NCBI RefSeq assembly: GCF_007830445.1
Contig: NZ_VLKR01000001.1
Span: 186,001-250,000 of the forward strand
DNA length: 64,000 bases
From: Sphingobacterium siyangense
GTDB taxonomy: Bacteria; Bacteroidota; Bacteroidia; Sphingobacteriales; Sphingobacteriaceae
Direction of reading: 5' to 3'
The notes under the pieces are model-generated. The model saw only the letters and a program-made list of their open reading frames with translations. It had not been told where the DNA came from and did no database searches. Shown piece by piece: positions 9,077 through 19,400 of this stretch. The position numbers and the translations under genes were made by a program. Every line of letters starts with the position of its first letter. The stretch's first letter is position 1.

Positions 9077-10129
9077 ATGAAAAAACTTCTAACAACCATC
9101 TTTTTATCACTATTTCTAATAAAAACAGCGACATCACAAGAAGAAACAAAAGAAAAAGGGATAGAAATATCCGGATCAGTGGATACCTATTGGAAATATG
9201 ATTTTCAAAACAAACCTAACATCAACACCTATTTTACCGAAGACAACAACTCCGTCTCTATTGGGATGGTGGATTTGGCTGTAAAAAAGAAGTTTAAAAA
9301 AGCATCATTTGTCGGAGAATTATCTTTTGGCCCCAGAGGGCAATATCGATCCATTATGAATGGCGACGGCCAGGCTGGCGACGACAAAAACAGTTTTCAT
9401 ATCCAAAATCTATATGTAGGCTATGATCTAACCGAGAAACTCAATCTTACTGCAGGATTCATGGGAACATTTGTGGGTTTTGAAGTGATATCACCAACCT
9501 ACAACTTCCATTATTCAACTTCTTATTTATTCGGCGCCGGCCCATTTCAAGACGCTGGTTTAAAAGCTACGTATAGTTTCTCAGATAAAGTGGCTTTAAT
9601 GGTCGGACTATTTAACGACTGGAATGTCTATCAAGATATGAACGGAGTTTCCCATGTCGGCTCCCAACTAGCCTATACCCCCAATGATAAAAGCAGCTTT
9701 TATCTCAATTTCCTGACAGGATCCTCTGCTGGCGGTAAAACCAATTACAGCTCTGGAACCTTGGTCGATCTCGTTGCTAATTATGACTTCACCTCCAAAT
9801 TTTTCCTTGGTTTAAATGCTACAAATTATAAAAAGAGAGATGGTGGGGGTTACTCTGGAGTAGCACTTTACCCTAGAATTCACTTTTCAGAACATTTCGG
9901 CCTAGGATTACGCGAAGAGTTTTTCCAAACGCATAAAGAGGAAGAAAATGGAATCCCTAGTTCCAATATCCTCGCAACCACATTGACAGCAGAATATAAT
10001 TACCATGGATTCAAATTTATTCCCGAAATCAGAATTGACAAAGGAAATACCGAACGATTCATCAAAAACGATCTAAGCCCAACCAAATCTGCAGGACAAT
10101 TTCTGTTGGCCTGTGTCTACAGTTTCTAA
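9077..10129 (+). CDS. Outer-membrane beta-barrel porin (OmpL/BBP2-like)
   Basis: A 350-residue protein with a signal peptide (MKKLLTTIFLSLFLIKTATSQ) and alternating amphipathic strands throughout, ending in the aromatic C-terminus VYSF typical of outer-membrane barrels. The mature start GIEISGSVDTYWKYDFQNKP resembles beta-barrel porin-2 type proteins of Bacteroidota. Motifs such as VGYDLTEKLNLTAGFMGTFVGFE and the LFNDWNVYQD loop are consistent. It is divergent from amt, so a role in nitrogen-compound entry across the outer membrane is a reasonable guess from context, not from sequence. Confidence 0.85.
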   Translation: MKKLLTTIFLSLFLIKTATSQEETKEKGIEISGSVDTYWKYDFQNKPNINTYFTEDNNSVSIGMVDLAVKKKFKKASFVGELSFGPRGQYRSIMNGDGQAGDDKNSFHIQNLYVGYDLTEKLNLTAGFMGTFVGFEVISPTYNFHYSTSYLFGAGPFQDAGLKATYSFSDKVALMVGLFNDWNVYQDMNGVSHVGSQLAYTPNDKSSFYLNFLTGSSAGGKTNYSSGTLVDLVANYDFTSKFFLGLNATNYKKRDGGGYSGVALYPRIHFSEHFGLGLREEFFQTHKEEENGIPSSNILATTLTAEYNYHGFKFIPEIRIDKGNTERFIKNDLSPTKSAGQFLLACVYSF

Positions 10130-10154
10130 ACAACATTGCATTACACATAAAAGG

Positions 10155-10190
10155 AAAGAGCAGGTTCCAGTGGAATCTGCTCTTTTTTAT
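10155..10190. terminator. Bidirectional terminator between porin and DUF937-OmpA genes
   Basis: A 14-bp stem with a 3-base loop (AAAGAGCAGGTTCC paired with GGAATCTGCTCTTT, one G-U) is flanked by an A-run and a T-run. It sits between two convergent genes. Confidence 0.85.
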
Positions 10191-10224
10191 TTTCACAGCG
10201 GTCTAGTTATGCTGCACAAAGCAA

Positions 10225-11595
10225 TTATCGAACACTTATCGAAACATGCCGATCCATAATACGATCAGATTCTGGCGCATCGGCCTTATACTTAGCAAAC
10301 TGTGAGCCGTACCCCTCTGCACCTATCACCTGTTTGGAAAGCTGCTCTTTACTCAGGTAATCCTTTACAGCCGTTGCCCGCTCAAGCGATAACTTTTTAT
10401 TAAAATCCTCATTGCCCGTTTTGTCGGTATAGCCACCGATCTTAATATTAGCTGCAGGAAAAGCCTTTAATATCGCTGCAAGATTACTTAGTTGCACCTG
10501 ACTTTCAGGCAGTACCTCGGCTGTACCTGTTTTGAAATTCAGGTTATCGAAATCAAACCAGGTATTTTTCAGGGAATCTTCACCCATCGATTTATAATCG
10601 GATTTTAAAAATTGGACCAAGTGATCCTCTATCCCGCCTTTAAAAGCAGCAAGTTTGACACCGTTTGGTAGGATGACCTCCGTTTGCTCGCGCTCGACCA
10701 TACCGGAACCCGTTTTCATAGTATCTGACTCTACCGTTGTCTTATTTACACTGGTGTCGGTAGCACCGTCTTGCTTGCTTCCACTACAGCCTTTTCCAAA
10801 TAAAAACCAAAGTGCAGCCAATACGACCAGGGCGATTAAAATCTTCCACCAACCGCCACCCGAACCGGTTCCAGCGATTGCTGCCCTGGACTCTTCCGCT
10901 CTTGGCAGTGACAAGGGCTCTTTATGTGCTTCCAGTTCATTTGCCGGATTAATGGGTATTGACTTATGACTATCCACCTCCTTAGCAACATCAGCAGGAA
11001 TTGCATGTTCAGTCGCGGATTCTTCCGGTGCAGAAAAATGCGCACCATCAAAAAGCTTCCCAAAGGCGCCTAAGCCTAACCCAGCTGGAACAGCAGCAGC
11101 AAAAGCGGTTTTATTTTCCTCCAAAACATGACCGATACGATCAAAATCCCAATTTTGGCCCTTATTTGTTAGACTGGAGAATATCGCGGGCAAAGAAAAA
11201 TTCATTAATTTCCCAATGGAACTGCCATCATACCCCAAATAACCGGCAACAGTACTCAAAACAGTATCCAGACCGTCACCAAATATTGATCCCAATAAAC
11301 CCTGAGCATTCTCGCCTTTCACAGCAGGATCCCCTGCGGGCTCATCTGCTTTGGTCACACTACCGAGAAGCTCGTGGAAATCAAAATTCGCAAAGTGCTG
11401 CTTAGCCCTTTCAAGTATCTCCGAAATCCCACTACCGGAATCGGAATGCTGGCTTAAACCTAAAAACAAGGCGGGAATTGTTACATTCAAACCCTGCTTT
11501 ACCCCCTCTTTATCCTGATTTAAAACTTGCCCTATCTGAGCGACCGCCTCTTCGTCAAAAAAGTCCTTCGCCCCTTTTAAAAGCTGATTTTCCAT
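10225..11595 (-). CDS. DUF937-OmpA two-domain envelope protein
   Basis: The 456-residue protein has three parts. Residues about 1-185 are a DUF937 (YidB-like) region rich in G-L-L-G-S-I-F-G-type helices. Residues about 250-267 (WKILIALVVLAALWFLFG) form one transmembrane helix after a hydrophilic linker. Residues about 346-456 are an OmpA-like domain, with the peptidoglycan-binding motif GGYTDKTGN...LSLERA (D391 and R407 align with the diaminopimelate-binding pair of OmpA). The topology implies a cytoplasmic DUF937 part and a periplasmic cell-wall-binding part. The role of DUF937 is unknown. It follows the NUDIX gene on the same strand after about 70 bases. Confidence 0.88.
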   Translation of the reverse strand: MENQLLKGAKDFFDEEAVAQIGQVLNQDKEGVKQGLNVTIPALFLGLSQHSDSGSGISEILERAKQHFANFDFHELLGSVTKADEPAGDPAVKGENAQGLLGSIFGDGLDTVLSTVAGYLGYDGSSIGKLMNFSLPAIFSSLTNKGQNWDFDRIGHVLEENKTAFAAAVPAGLGLGAFGKLFDGAHFSAPEESATEHAIPADVAKEVDSHKSIPINPANELEAHKEPLSLPRAEESRAAIAGTGSGGGWWKILIALVVLAALWFLFGKGCSGSKQDGATDTSVNKTTVESDTMKTGSGMVEREQTEVILPNGVKLAAFKGGIEDHLVQFLKSDYKSMGEDSLKNTWFDFDNLNFKTGTAEVLPESQVQLSNLAAILKAFPAANIKIGGYTDKTGNEDFNKKLSLERATAVKDYLSKEQLSKQVIGAEGYGSQFAKYKADAPESDRIMDRHVSISVR

Positions 11596-11665
11596 AATCT
11601 TTGTTTATTTATAGTTTATATAAAACTCTAACAAACAAAGGTTTAATTTGTTTACCCTACACGAT

Positions 11666-12079
11666 TTAACGATCAAAATCACCCGAAAGCCATTTTGGTA
11701 GAACAAACTCGGATGCCAGGTGTGCCCATTGATAACTTTGCCAATCAGCTCTACTGATCCACAGCACTTCTTCCAGTTCTTCATAGGGCTCAAATGCATA
11801 TTGCTCTGCAAGTTTAATTAAATAGATATAGCCCACGACCACCGTATTTACTTCATTTACAGCCTGTGTACTGTGACTACCGATAAAGCTTATTTCCATT
11901 CTGCTCACATCATACCGAAGCTCCTCTTTCAGTTCACGAATTAAGGTCTGCTCACGGCTTTCTTCTGGCCCTACCTTCCCTCCAGGTAGCTGAAAATAGC
12001 TAGACCCTTTTTTACGAACCATTAGCAAATCTCCTTCCGGAGCAAGCATCACCGCCGAGCAAATAACAATTTTGTCCAT
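11666..12079 (-). CDS. NUDIX hydrolase
   Basis: A 137-residue single-domain protein with a complete Nudix box: GGKVGPEESREQTLIRELKEEL fits G-x5-E-x7-R-E-U-x-E-E. The beginning MDKIVICSAVMLAPEGDLLMVRKKG is the usual first strand pair of NUDIX enzymes, and SSYFQLPGGK leads into the box. It should hydrolyse a nucleoside diphosphate linked to another group, using Mg2+; the substrate cannot be told. It is probably cytoplasmic. It lies upstream of the DUF937-OmpA gene on the same strand, with roughly 70 bases between them. Confidence 0.9.
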   Translation of the reverse strand: MDKIVICSAVMLAPEGDLLMVRKKGSSYFQLPGGKVGPEESREQTLIRELKEELRYDVSRMEISFIGSHSTQAVNEVNTVVVGYIYLIKLAEQYAFEPYEELEEVLWISRADWQSYQWAHLASEFVLPKWLSGDFDR

Positions 12080-12329
12080 ATCATTTATTTCAGATCACAA
12101 AACTAACTTTTTATCCATCATCGAAGAAATATCTCCCCCGCATTCAAGACAGCTCTTTAAAATAAAATTTTACCGCAATAAACGCCTTATCATTGAAAAT
12201 CTGTTACAGTTCACAAAACGAATAGTAAGGTTTAACAGCAAATCTATTTCCTTCAACTGCAATAAAATTGCAAATAATAAACTAATTATCTAAGTTTAAG
12301 GTATAAAACGATAATCTATACTTCCATAT

Positions 12330-13349
12330 ATGAATCGAAGATTAACCTGTTTAATACTAAGCATATTGTTTCTATTGCCGGGATGCCAGCAGGACAAGAA
12401 AAACACAGCAAAAACCAATCAGCAAACTGAGCAGCAAAAACCTACTCCACCTAAAGAGCAGGTTGAGCAGAAAAAAATATTTACCGCTGAGGATATTACC
12501 TTAAAAAAAGAGCTGCTTTACAACAAATACACCCTGGAAGACAGCTATCCTTACAAAGACACCACACGCGGTTTTCAATGGGAAAAGATCAAAGAACGCC
12601 TGGCCTTTATCGAAAATTTTCAACAGACACCATCACTGTATGGGGTTCTACAGAATTATCAAAATGAAAAAGGCGAAGCCCCAACAATACAGGACTATAA
12701 ACGGGACTCTTATAAACGCGTATCCGACAGTTTCAACGTTGAACGCTATCAAGCGGCACCACTCTACGATCTTAACAGCGCCAAAGCTGTTCGTTACGGT
12801 CGGGACGGCTGGCTTGTCCGCATACAAGGCCCCGACAGCATAGCTCGAATTCCGATTGAAGGTATTTCATTCGAAGGAAAATATACGGTTCCCAAAAGAT
12901 ATCTGCGTATTATTAGCGACACTGTGCAGTTCAAGATCATCAATGTCGTCGATGTAAAGAACCAAAATATCTGTACCTTGGAAAAAGTCGGAAACGAATG
13001 GCTTATCCGAAGCATGAATCCTGTGACGAGTGGTCGGCACAAACCTCCCCATGCCCAGGAAACACCAACAGGCCTCTTTGTTGTTCAGGAACACAAATCC
13101 AAGATGTTTTATTATGAAGACGGCACCAAAACTTACGCCGGATTCGCGCCTTATGCCACTCGATTTACCGCCGGAGCCTATATACATGGAGTTCCAGTCA
13201 ACAATCCCAATGGCAGCATTATCGAATATAGTGAGAGCCTAGGCACAACCCCCAAGTCGCATATGTGCGTCAGAAATGCGTCATCTCACGCTCAATTTGT
13301 CTATAAACGGTCAAAAGACCTCGCTTCACTGGTCGTTGTTATTGATTAA
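12330..13349 (+). CDS. L,D-transpeptidase lipoprotein (YkuD family)
   Basis: The 339-residue protein starts with a lipoprotein signal whose lipobox LLPGC places the acylated cysteine at residue 19, followed by a Lys/Gln/Thr-rich linker. The C-terminal part is a YkuD-type L,D-transpeptidase domain: His286 (YIHGVP) and Cys313 in SHMCVRN, corresponding to the family pattern S-H-G-C-h-R. The usual Gly before the catalytic Cys is Met here. A middle segment (about residues 150-230) with YGRDGWLVRIQG may be an SH3-like or spacer region. Such enzymes make 3-3 peptidoglycan crosslinks or attach proteins to the wall. It is followed after 82 bases by a second L,D-transpeptidase of another family. Confidence 0.85.
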   Translation: MNRRLTCLILSILFLLPGCQQDKKNTAKTNQQTEQQKPTPPKEQVEQKKIFTAEDITLKKELLYNKYTLEDSYPYKDTTRGFQWEKIKERLAFIENFQQTPSLYGVLQNYQNEKGEAPTIQDYKRDSYKRVSDSFNVERYQAAPLYDLNSAKAVRYGRDGWLVRIQGPDSIARIPIEGISFEGKYTVPKRYLRIISDTVQFKIINVVDVKNQNICTLEKVGNEWLIRSMNPVTSGRHKPPHAQETPTGLFVVQEHKSKMFYYEDGTKTYAGFAPYATRFTAGAYIHGVPVNNPNGSIIEYSESLGTTPKSHMCVRNASSHAQFVYKRSKDLASLVVVID

Positions 13350-13395
13350 CAATATTTAACATTCTGTAAATCAAATATGTATTAACTTTAATAAT

Positions 13396-13403
13396 TAATT
13401 TTG
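13396..13403 (+). promoter_or_regulatory. -7 type promoter element before the second transpeptidase
   Basis: TAATTTTG matches the Bacteroidota -7 consensus TAnnTTTG. No clear TTTG is seen 19-21 bases upstream. It lies 28 bases before the ATG, with an unusually purine-rich GGGAGAAG ribosome-binding site between them, so the second gene may have its own promoter. Confidence 0.4.
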
Positions 13404-13431
13404 TAAACATCTACACAGAAAAGGGAGAAGA

Positions 13432-14193
13432 ATGGGAAATACGTTTATGTTTCTTTTGATGGCACTCAATACAGCATTGTCCTCACAAGAAGAATTAAAA
13501 ACAACAGATCAACAAACCACCAGCACTCATCGTATCAATGTCGAACGTCAACACACCGAAGTTGACTCGTTGTATGATGAAATGAATCTAGGCAAAGTAT
13601 TAAAATACGAAGCGTTTCGTCAAGCAATGGAAGGCAGAAAAGAACTTCCGATCCACAACAAGGACATCATGACCGTCATTGACTTTTCATTGGCATCAAC
13701 GGAAAAAAGACTTGTGGTACTCGACCTTGCGCACAAAAAAGTACTTTTCAACACACTGGTTGCGCATGGAAAAAATAGCGGAGAAAACTATGCCGTCAAT
13801 TTTTCAAATCAACAGGAGTCACTTAAAAGTTCTTTAGGGTTCTTCACAACAGAAAATACGTACAACGGCGAGAATGGCTACTCCTTGGTATTAAATGGTC
13901 TTGAAGAAGGTATAAATGACAATGCAAAAGCAAGATACGTTGTGATGCATGGCGCCGATTACTGTAGCACAGGTACAATAGCAAGTTTAGGCAGACTCGG
14001 TAAAAGCTACGGCTGCCCCGCAGTACCAAGGGAATTTGCAGGCCCTATCATTAACACCATCAAAGATGGAACGTTGTTGTTTATTTATGCAGACAACTCC
14101 GAATATCTCACAAAGACACACTTGATCCATCAACCCAATATATTGATGGCACAATTTCAAAAAAGACCGCCTGCATTTGATCACGAAGGCTAA
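13432..14193 (+). CDS. Murein L,D-transpeptidase catalytic domain protein (YkuD_2)
   Basis: This 253-residue protein belongs to the Bacteroidota YkuD_2 type, distinct from the gene upstream. Visible features are a short export signal (MGNTFMFLLMALNTALSSQ), the LGFFTTENTYNGENGYSLVLNGLE core, His173 (YVVMHGADYCS) and Cys195 in SYGCPAVP, the putative catalytic pair. These enzymes are predicted to remodel peptidoglycan in the periplasm. The start is supported by a GGGAGAAG site close to ATG. It is tandem with the lipoprotein transpeptidase and ends at a strong terminator. Confidence 0.87.
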   Translation: MGNTFMFLLMALNTALSSQEELKTTDQQTTSTHRINVERQHTEVDSLYDEMNLGKVLKYEAFRQAMEGRKELPIHNKDIMTVIDFSLASTEKRLVVLDLAHKKVLFNTLVAHGKNSGENYAVNFSNQQESLKSSLGFFTTENTYNGENGYSLVLNGLEEGINDNAKARYVVMHGADYCSTGTIASLGRLGKSYGCPAVPREFAGPIINTIKDGTLLFIYADNSEYLTKTHLIHQPNILMAQFQKRPPAFDHEG

Positions 14194-14198
14194 TAAAT

Positions 14199-14238
14199 AA
14201 AAAAAGCCTGACGGAAATACTTCATCAGGCTTTTTTTT
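14199..14238 (+). terminator. Terminator after the transpeptidase pair
   Basis: AAAAAGCCTGA and TCAGGCTTTTT form an 11-bp stem followed by a run of nine T. It can also act on the convergent hydrolase gene. Confidence 0.85.
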
Positions 14239-14281
14239 TATAAATTGTCTTTCGATACACCGCTACCGGACCAATACGACC

Positions 14282-14980
14282 CTAAGATTTATGCTTTTTC
14301 TTAAATTTCAACATCCAATTGTAAATTGCATCATCATGGAACAATCGCTCCACACTTCCATGCGTCCCCCCTTTTATCACATTTAAGCTCACATTTGCAT
14401 CCGGATCTTCTCTTTTAATCGCATTCATAATTTTTCTGGACTCCGAAATTGGCACTGCACGGTCAGCGGTACCATGATGAAGCCATATCGGCACCTGCGT
14501 CAGGTTAGAAGCATACTGACTCGATCCGCCGCCACATATTACTACTGCAGCAGCCACCCTTTCGGGATATTTACCAGCCACATCCATGGTGCCATAGCCC
14601 CCCATACTCATGCCGCAAACGTAAATACGGTCGGGGTCAGCATTGTAATGTTCAATAACATAGTCAACAATTTCGATTACTTTGTCCGGATCCCATCCTC
14701 CCCGGGACTGTGGCGCAACAATTATCCCAGGTACCTCCTGCCCTTTGTTGATGGCATACAATACACCATAACGCTTTACACGATCTAAATTTGTCCCGGA
14801 CAAACTTCTTCCATGTAAAAACACAAATACAGGTTGTTTTTCAGATTCCAATGAATCTGGTGCGGCATCTTTCAATAAAAAAGGATAAGCAGTTTCTCCT
14901 TTTATAGCATGTATTTCCTGCGCGTTTACGCGCATCAACAGCATAAAGAAAAAACAGATATACAGGTAAACTTTTCGCAT
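14282..14980 (-). CDS. Secreted alpha/beta hydrolase (esterase/dienelactone-hydrolase-like)
   Basis: A 232-residue protein with a signal peptide (MRKVYLYICFFFMLLMRVNAQ). The alpha/beta hydrolase fold is shown by FVFLHGRSLSG (oxyanion region), GMSMGGYG with nucleophile Ser125, a likely acid Asp173 (HHGTADRAVP) and a likely His207 (KGGTHGSV). This is the layout of PHB-depolymerase-like and dienelactone-hydrolase-like esterases, and of small peptidase-like hydrolases. It should act in the periplasm or outside the cell; the substrate is unknown. It is a single gene, convergent with the transpeptidases. Confidence 0.85.
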   Translation of the reverse strand: MRKVYLYICFFFMLLMRVNAQEIHAIKGETAYPFLLKDAAPDSLESEKQPVFVFLHGRSLSGTNLDRVKRYGVLYAINKGQEVPGIIVAPQSRGGWDPDKVIEIVDYVIEHYNADPDRIYVCGMSMGGYGTMDVAGKYPERVAAAVVICGGGSSQYASNLTQVPIWLHHGTADRAVPISESRKIMNAIKREDPDANVSLNVIKGGTHGSVERLFHDDAIYNWMLKFKKKHKS

Positions 14981-15227
14981 ATTTCTTGTCTATGACTATC
15001 TAGCTTAATTTTGGAGCACTAAAAATACAATTAAATGACTTTTATGACACGCATTTAACATGTTTTAACATTTCAATTGCGACAACATTACACTTTAGCA
15101 CAACGCAAAGACGACATCCCATATTTGCCCCAAACTGATCATTTGGAAGATTCCATCCAATTATAATTGCATTTCATGCCAAATTTATCTTAGTTTGTAA
15201 CATTGCGCAAAATATCCAAGCTCTCAC

Positions 15228-16433
15228 ATGAAAATATTGCATACCGCCGATTGGCATTTAGGAAAACGATTGGACAGTTTCTCCCGGATAGATGAACAAG
15301 TACTGGTCATGAATGAAATCGTTGATATCGCAGACCGGGAAAACGTGGATCTCGTGATCATCGCAGGAGATCTGTTCGATGCCTTCAATCCCGGTGTGGA
15401 AGCCATCGAGCTATTCTACCGAACAATCAAGCGTCTTACCAAGAATGGCATACGCCCAGTACTAGCAATCGCGGGCAATCACGATTCACCCCATTTGATT
15501 GACGCGCCCGATCCTTTGGCACGAGCGTCGGGCATCATCCTAATTGGGCATCCGCATGCTGTGGTTACCCCTTTCACAACAGATGGTTTCACCGTGTTAC
15601 AGTCAGATACGGGCTTCATTGAATTGAGCTTACCGCAATTTGACTATCCGATTCGTATTCTTCATACAGCCTATGCCAACGAAATACGCTTAAAACAATA
15701 TCTAGGCGAAGAGAAAGAAAGTAAATTAAATGAGGTCTTAGCAGCAAATTGGCAAAAAATAGCCAATACCTATTGCGATGATAAAGGCGTAAATATATTG
15801 ACGGCACATCTTTACATGAATAAATTGGGCAGCCCACTTTTAGAGGAGCCTGACGGCGAAAAACCGGTCAAAATTGGCAATGCAGACTTAATCTATTCAG
15901 AGGCCATCCCACCACAGGTCCAATATACCGCATTAGGGCATCTCCACGGGTATAAAAATATCGGTTCTGCCGAAAAACCGGTGGTTTATGCATCTTCACC
16001 CCTATGTTATAGTTTTTCGGAGGCTGGGCAAGCTAAATACGTCGCACTGGTCAATGTATCGGCCGGCGAGCAAGCAAGGGTTGAGCGCATTCCACTAACT
16101 CAGGGCAAACCGCTGATCCGAAAATCGTTCGACGATATTGAACAGTGCATATCCTGGTTGTCTGAAAACCCCGATGCTTTGGTGGAGCTCACGCTGAAAT
16201 CAGAAACCTTCTTAAAAGCCGAAGACCGCAAGCGAATCTATCAGAGCCATTCGGGAATAATCTATCTCATTCCGCTCGTTAAACAAGATGAGCAAGCGCT
16301 TCGGGACAATAAAGAAATCAATCTTACACAAGACATGTCGACCTTATTCAACGATTATTTCAAATCCAAGAATAGCAATCAGGCGCCCAATGACGACATC
16401 CTTGATCTTTTTCGCGAAATCCTAAACTCTTAA
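15228..16433 (+). CDS. sbcD: Exonuclease subunit SbcD
   Basis: A 401-residue calcineurin-like phosphoesterase with the SbcD/Mre11 metal-binding motifs in order: DWHLGK (D8, H10), GDLFD (D48), GNHDS (N84, H85, D86), a later LTAHLYM and ALGHLHGYK. It is the nuclease subunit of the SbcCD complex that processes hairpins and protein-blocked DNA ends. Its stop is followed after three bases by the start of sbcC, so the two are clearly one operon. About 247 bases upstream hold no other gene. Confidence 0.96.
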   Translation: MKILHTADWHLGKRLDSFSRIDEQVLVMNEIVDIADRENVDLVIIAGDLFDAFNPGVEAIELFYRTIKRLTKNGIRPVLAIAGNHDSPHLIDAPDPLARASGIILIGHPHAVVTPFTTDGFTVLQSDTGFIELSLPQFDYPIRILHTAYANEIRLKQYLGEEKESKLNEVLAANWQKIANTYCDDKGVNILTAHLYMNKLGSPLLEEPDGEKPVKIGNADLIYSEAIPPQVQYTALGHLHGYKNIGSAEKPVVYASSPLCYSFSEAGQAKYVALVNVSAGEQARVERIPLTQGKPLIRKSFDDIEQCISWLSENPDALVELTLKSETFLKAEDRKRIYQSHSGIIYLIPLVKQDEQALRDNKEINLTQDMSTLFNDYFKSKNSNQAPNDDILDLFREILNS

Positions 16434-16436
16434 TCC

Positions 16437-19400
16437 ATGATTCCATTAAAGCTAACTCTAGAGGGGATATACTCTTATCAAGAACGTCAGACGATCGACT
16501 TTACCGCGCTTTCTCAAGCTGGGCTTTTTGGTATCTTCGGTGCTGTAGGCTCCGGTAAATCATCGATATTGGAAGCGATTACCTACGCCTTATTTGGAGA
16601 AACGGAACGCCTGAATGCACGGGATAAACGCGCTTATAACATGATGAATCTCAAGTCCAATCGATCTTATATCGAGCTTGATTTTGTCAATTTTGAAGAC
16701 CGTACATTTAGAATTACCCGCGAATTTAAACGCAATTCCAAAAATTTCGATGATGTAAAATCCCCCACGGTTGTACTCTACGAAAAAATAAATGAAGAAT
16801 GGGTTCCACAGGAAAGCAGCAACACACAGCATATCATTGGATTAAGCTATGAGAACTTTAAAAGAACAATCATCATTCCCCAAGGGCAGTTCAAAGAGTT
16901 TATAGAACTTGGCGCTAAGGAACGGACGGATATGATGAAAGAGATTTTTCAACTGCATCGATTTGACCTGCAGGATAAAGTTTCCAACCTCTATAAAAAA
17001 AATCAGTCCGAGCTGGATCACCTCAACGGTCAATTAATAGGTTTTGACGAGGTTACAAGCGAACAGATAGAAACGACCGAAACAAATCTCCAACTGGCAG
17101 TCGAGTCCTTCGTCGCGATTGAATCGTCGTACAAGTCGCATCATGAAAAGTTCTTAAGGCTCAAAAAACTCAAAGAGGATGTCTTAGAGCTTCGTACGGT
17201 GAAGGCGCTCTTTCAGCAATTGCTAGAACAAAAAGGTGAAAAAGAGACCTTACGATTAAAGTTAAACCGCTTTGAGGAAGCGCAAACCAACTTTCTACAT
17301 ATTCTTAAATCCAAGGAAAAATTAGCACAAGAAGGCCTAATTGCACATAAAAGAGTAGAAACCGAAAAAAAGAGACAGGCCGAAATTCAGCAGCTGATGC
17401 AGGAGCATTCCTCAAATCTCAATCTGTTGAAATCACAATACGAACTACTGCCGCAACGTCGTGTCCAGGAACTGGACCTTGAATTGATAAGCCAATTGAT
17501 TACGTTTTCAAATGAAATTAAGAGTTTACAGGATCGGGCACAGAAGGGGCGTAATTTTGTGGAGGAAACAAGAGCGCAACAACGACATTTTAAAGCCAAA
17601 ATCCAAGAGGCAGAAATTCAGATCGCTAGGCTAAAGCAATCAAAGCCTTCTGCCCATGAACTCATGGAGCTGGGCCAGTGGTACGCCAAACAGCAGGGCA
17701 TCCAACAACAGGAAGACGATCTAAACAAGCAGGCCATTGATTTAGAAACAAGTATAGCTGTGCTGAAGCAGGAACTCCAGGCCATTCATCCGGACCTCGA
17801 AAAATTCCGATCAAATCACCTCCTTGTAGCCAGTGCCCTCGAGCGAAAACTTCAGTCTCTCCAAAATGAAAAATCACATCTTCTCCTGCAGCAAAGGTTG
17901 ACCCAATATGCAGAAAACCTTAAAGCAGGATCCCCATGCCCACTATGTGGAGCATTGGAACATCCTGCTATCAACCAAGGACAGGATATTTCCCAGGAAG
18001 TTGCCGCCAATGAAAAATTGATTGCCGAGACAAATGAAAGTCTTAAGCATCAACAGGACCAACAATTCCAAGTCGAAAAACTCCAGCTGCGCTTGCAGTC
18101 ATTAAATGAGCAGCAACAAGATCTAAACACGAAAATTCAGCTGAATACCAATAGCAAAATTGCGCATGCTCAGCAATTTACATGGATCGGTTATAGCGCT
18201 ACGGATGAATCCAGCTACACATCAAATAAGCAGGAACTTGCCCGGATCGAAACACAGATAACAACAGTGGAGCAACAGCTTGGTGAGCACCAGACGACAC
18301 TCGCTTCCGTTGAGGAAAAGCTGGAGAAATACAATAAAGCACTGCATCAGTTTGAACGTGATGAAGCAAGCAAACAGGCCCAGATTGATCAAAATATGGG
18401 GAACCTGAAAGCGCTGCGCTGGTCTGATTATGAGATGCGGAAATCCGAAGCAGTTGAAAAGGAATATACTGCACTGAAAAGATCAAATCTGGAGATTGAG
18501 CGCGACTACATTACTTTAAGCGAACGATTAAATGAGTTAAACAGTCAATTTGCAGCACAATACAGCTTGGTACAGACGATTGTTGAACAGCTTGCAGATA
18601 TCCGTCGTGAAAGTCAAGAAACCGATGCTACAATCCAGCAGCTACTTGTGGCTTCATCCTTTGAAACTTTGGCAGAGATTCGGCAAATTCTTGCCGAGAA
18701 TTTGTCTGTCATACAGATCCGACAAGAGCTTGAACAGTTTCAAATCCAGTTTGAAACTGTGAAGGCACAGATCAGTCAGTCGGAAAAGAAACTCGTCGAC
18801 CAGGTATATGACGAGAACGAATTTCTTGCACAAGAAAAAATCCTGGATGAGAGCGCCCAACAATTGAAAGCGAGCACTGAAGCTGTTGCCCTACTTCAGC
18901 AGGAGCGCGATCAGCTAAAAATCGCCTATGCAAAAAAGGAAAATCTCCTGCAACAACAGGTAAAACTAAATTTACGCCATGACAATTTGAAGCAACTTTT
19001 TAATCTCTTTAAAGGTGCGGGCTTTGTACAATATGTTTCTTCGATTTACCTAAGGCAGCTGTGTGATCATGCAAATATTCGGTTCCATCGCATGACCCGA
19101 AATCAGCTTAGCCTACAGCTGAACGACAACAATGAATTTGAAATTATAGATTATTTGAATGAGGGAAAAAGTCGCAGTGTAAAAACATTATCCGGTGGAC
19201 AGGCATTTCAGGTATCCCTAAGTTTGGCTTTGGCTTTGGCCGAAAGTGTGCAGTCAAATTCGCGTGCGGCCAAAAACTTCTTTTTTATCGATGAAGGTTT
19301 TGGAACACAAGATATCACTTCTGTTAATATTGTTTTCGAAACGCTATTGGATTTACATAAGGAAAACCGGATCGTCGGTATTATTTCACACGTTGAAGAA

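Noticed and set aside
11001-11405. 134-residue plus-strand frame inside the DUF937-OmpA gene
   Set aside because: It is antisense to a well-supported gene and rich in Gln/Arg/His, as expected from a shadow frame.
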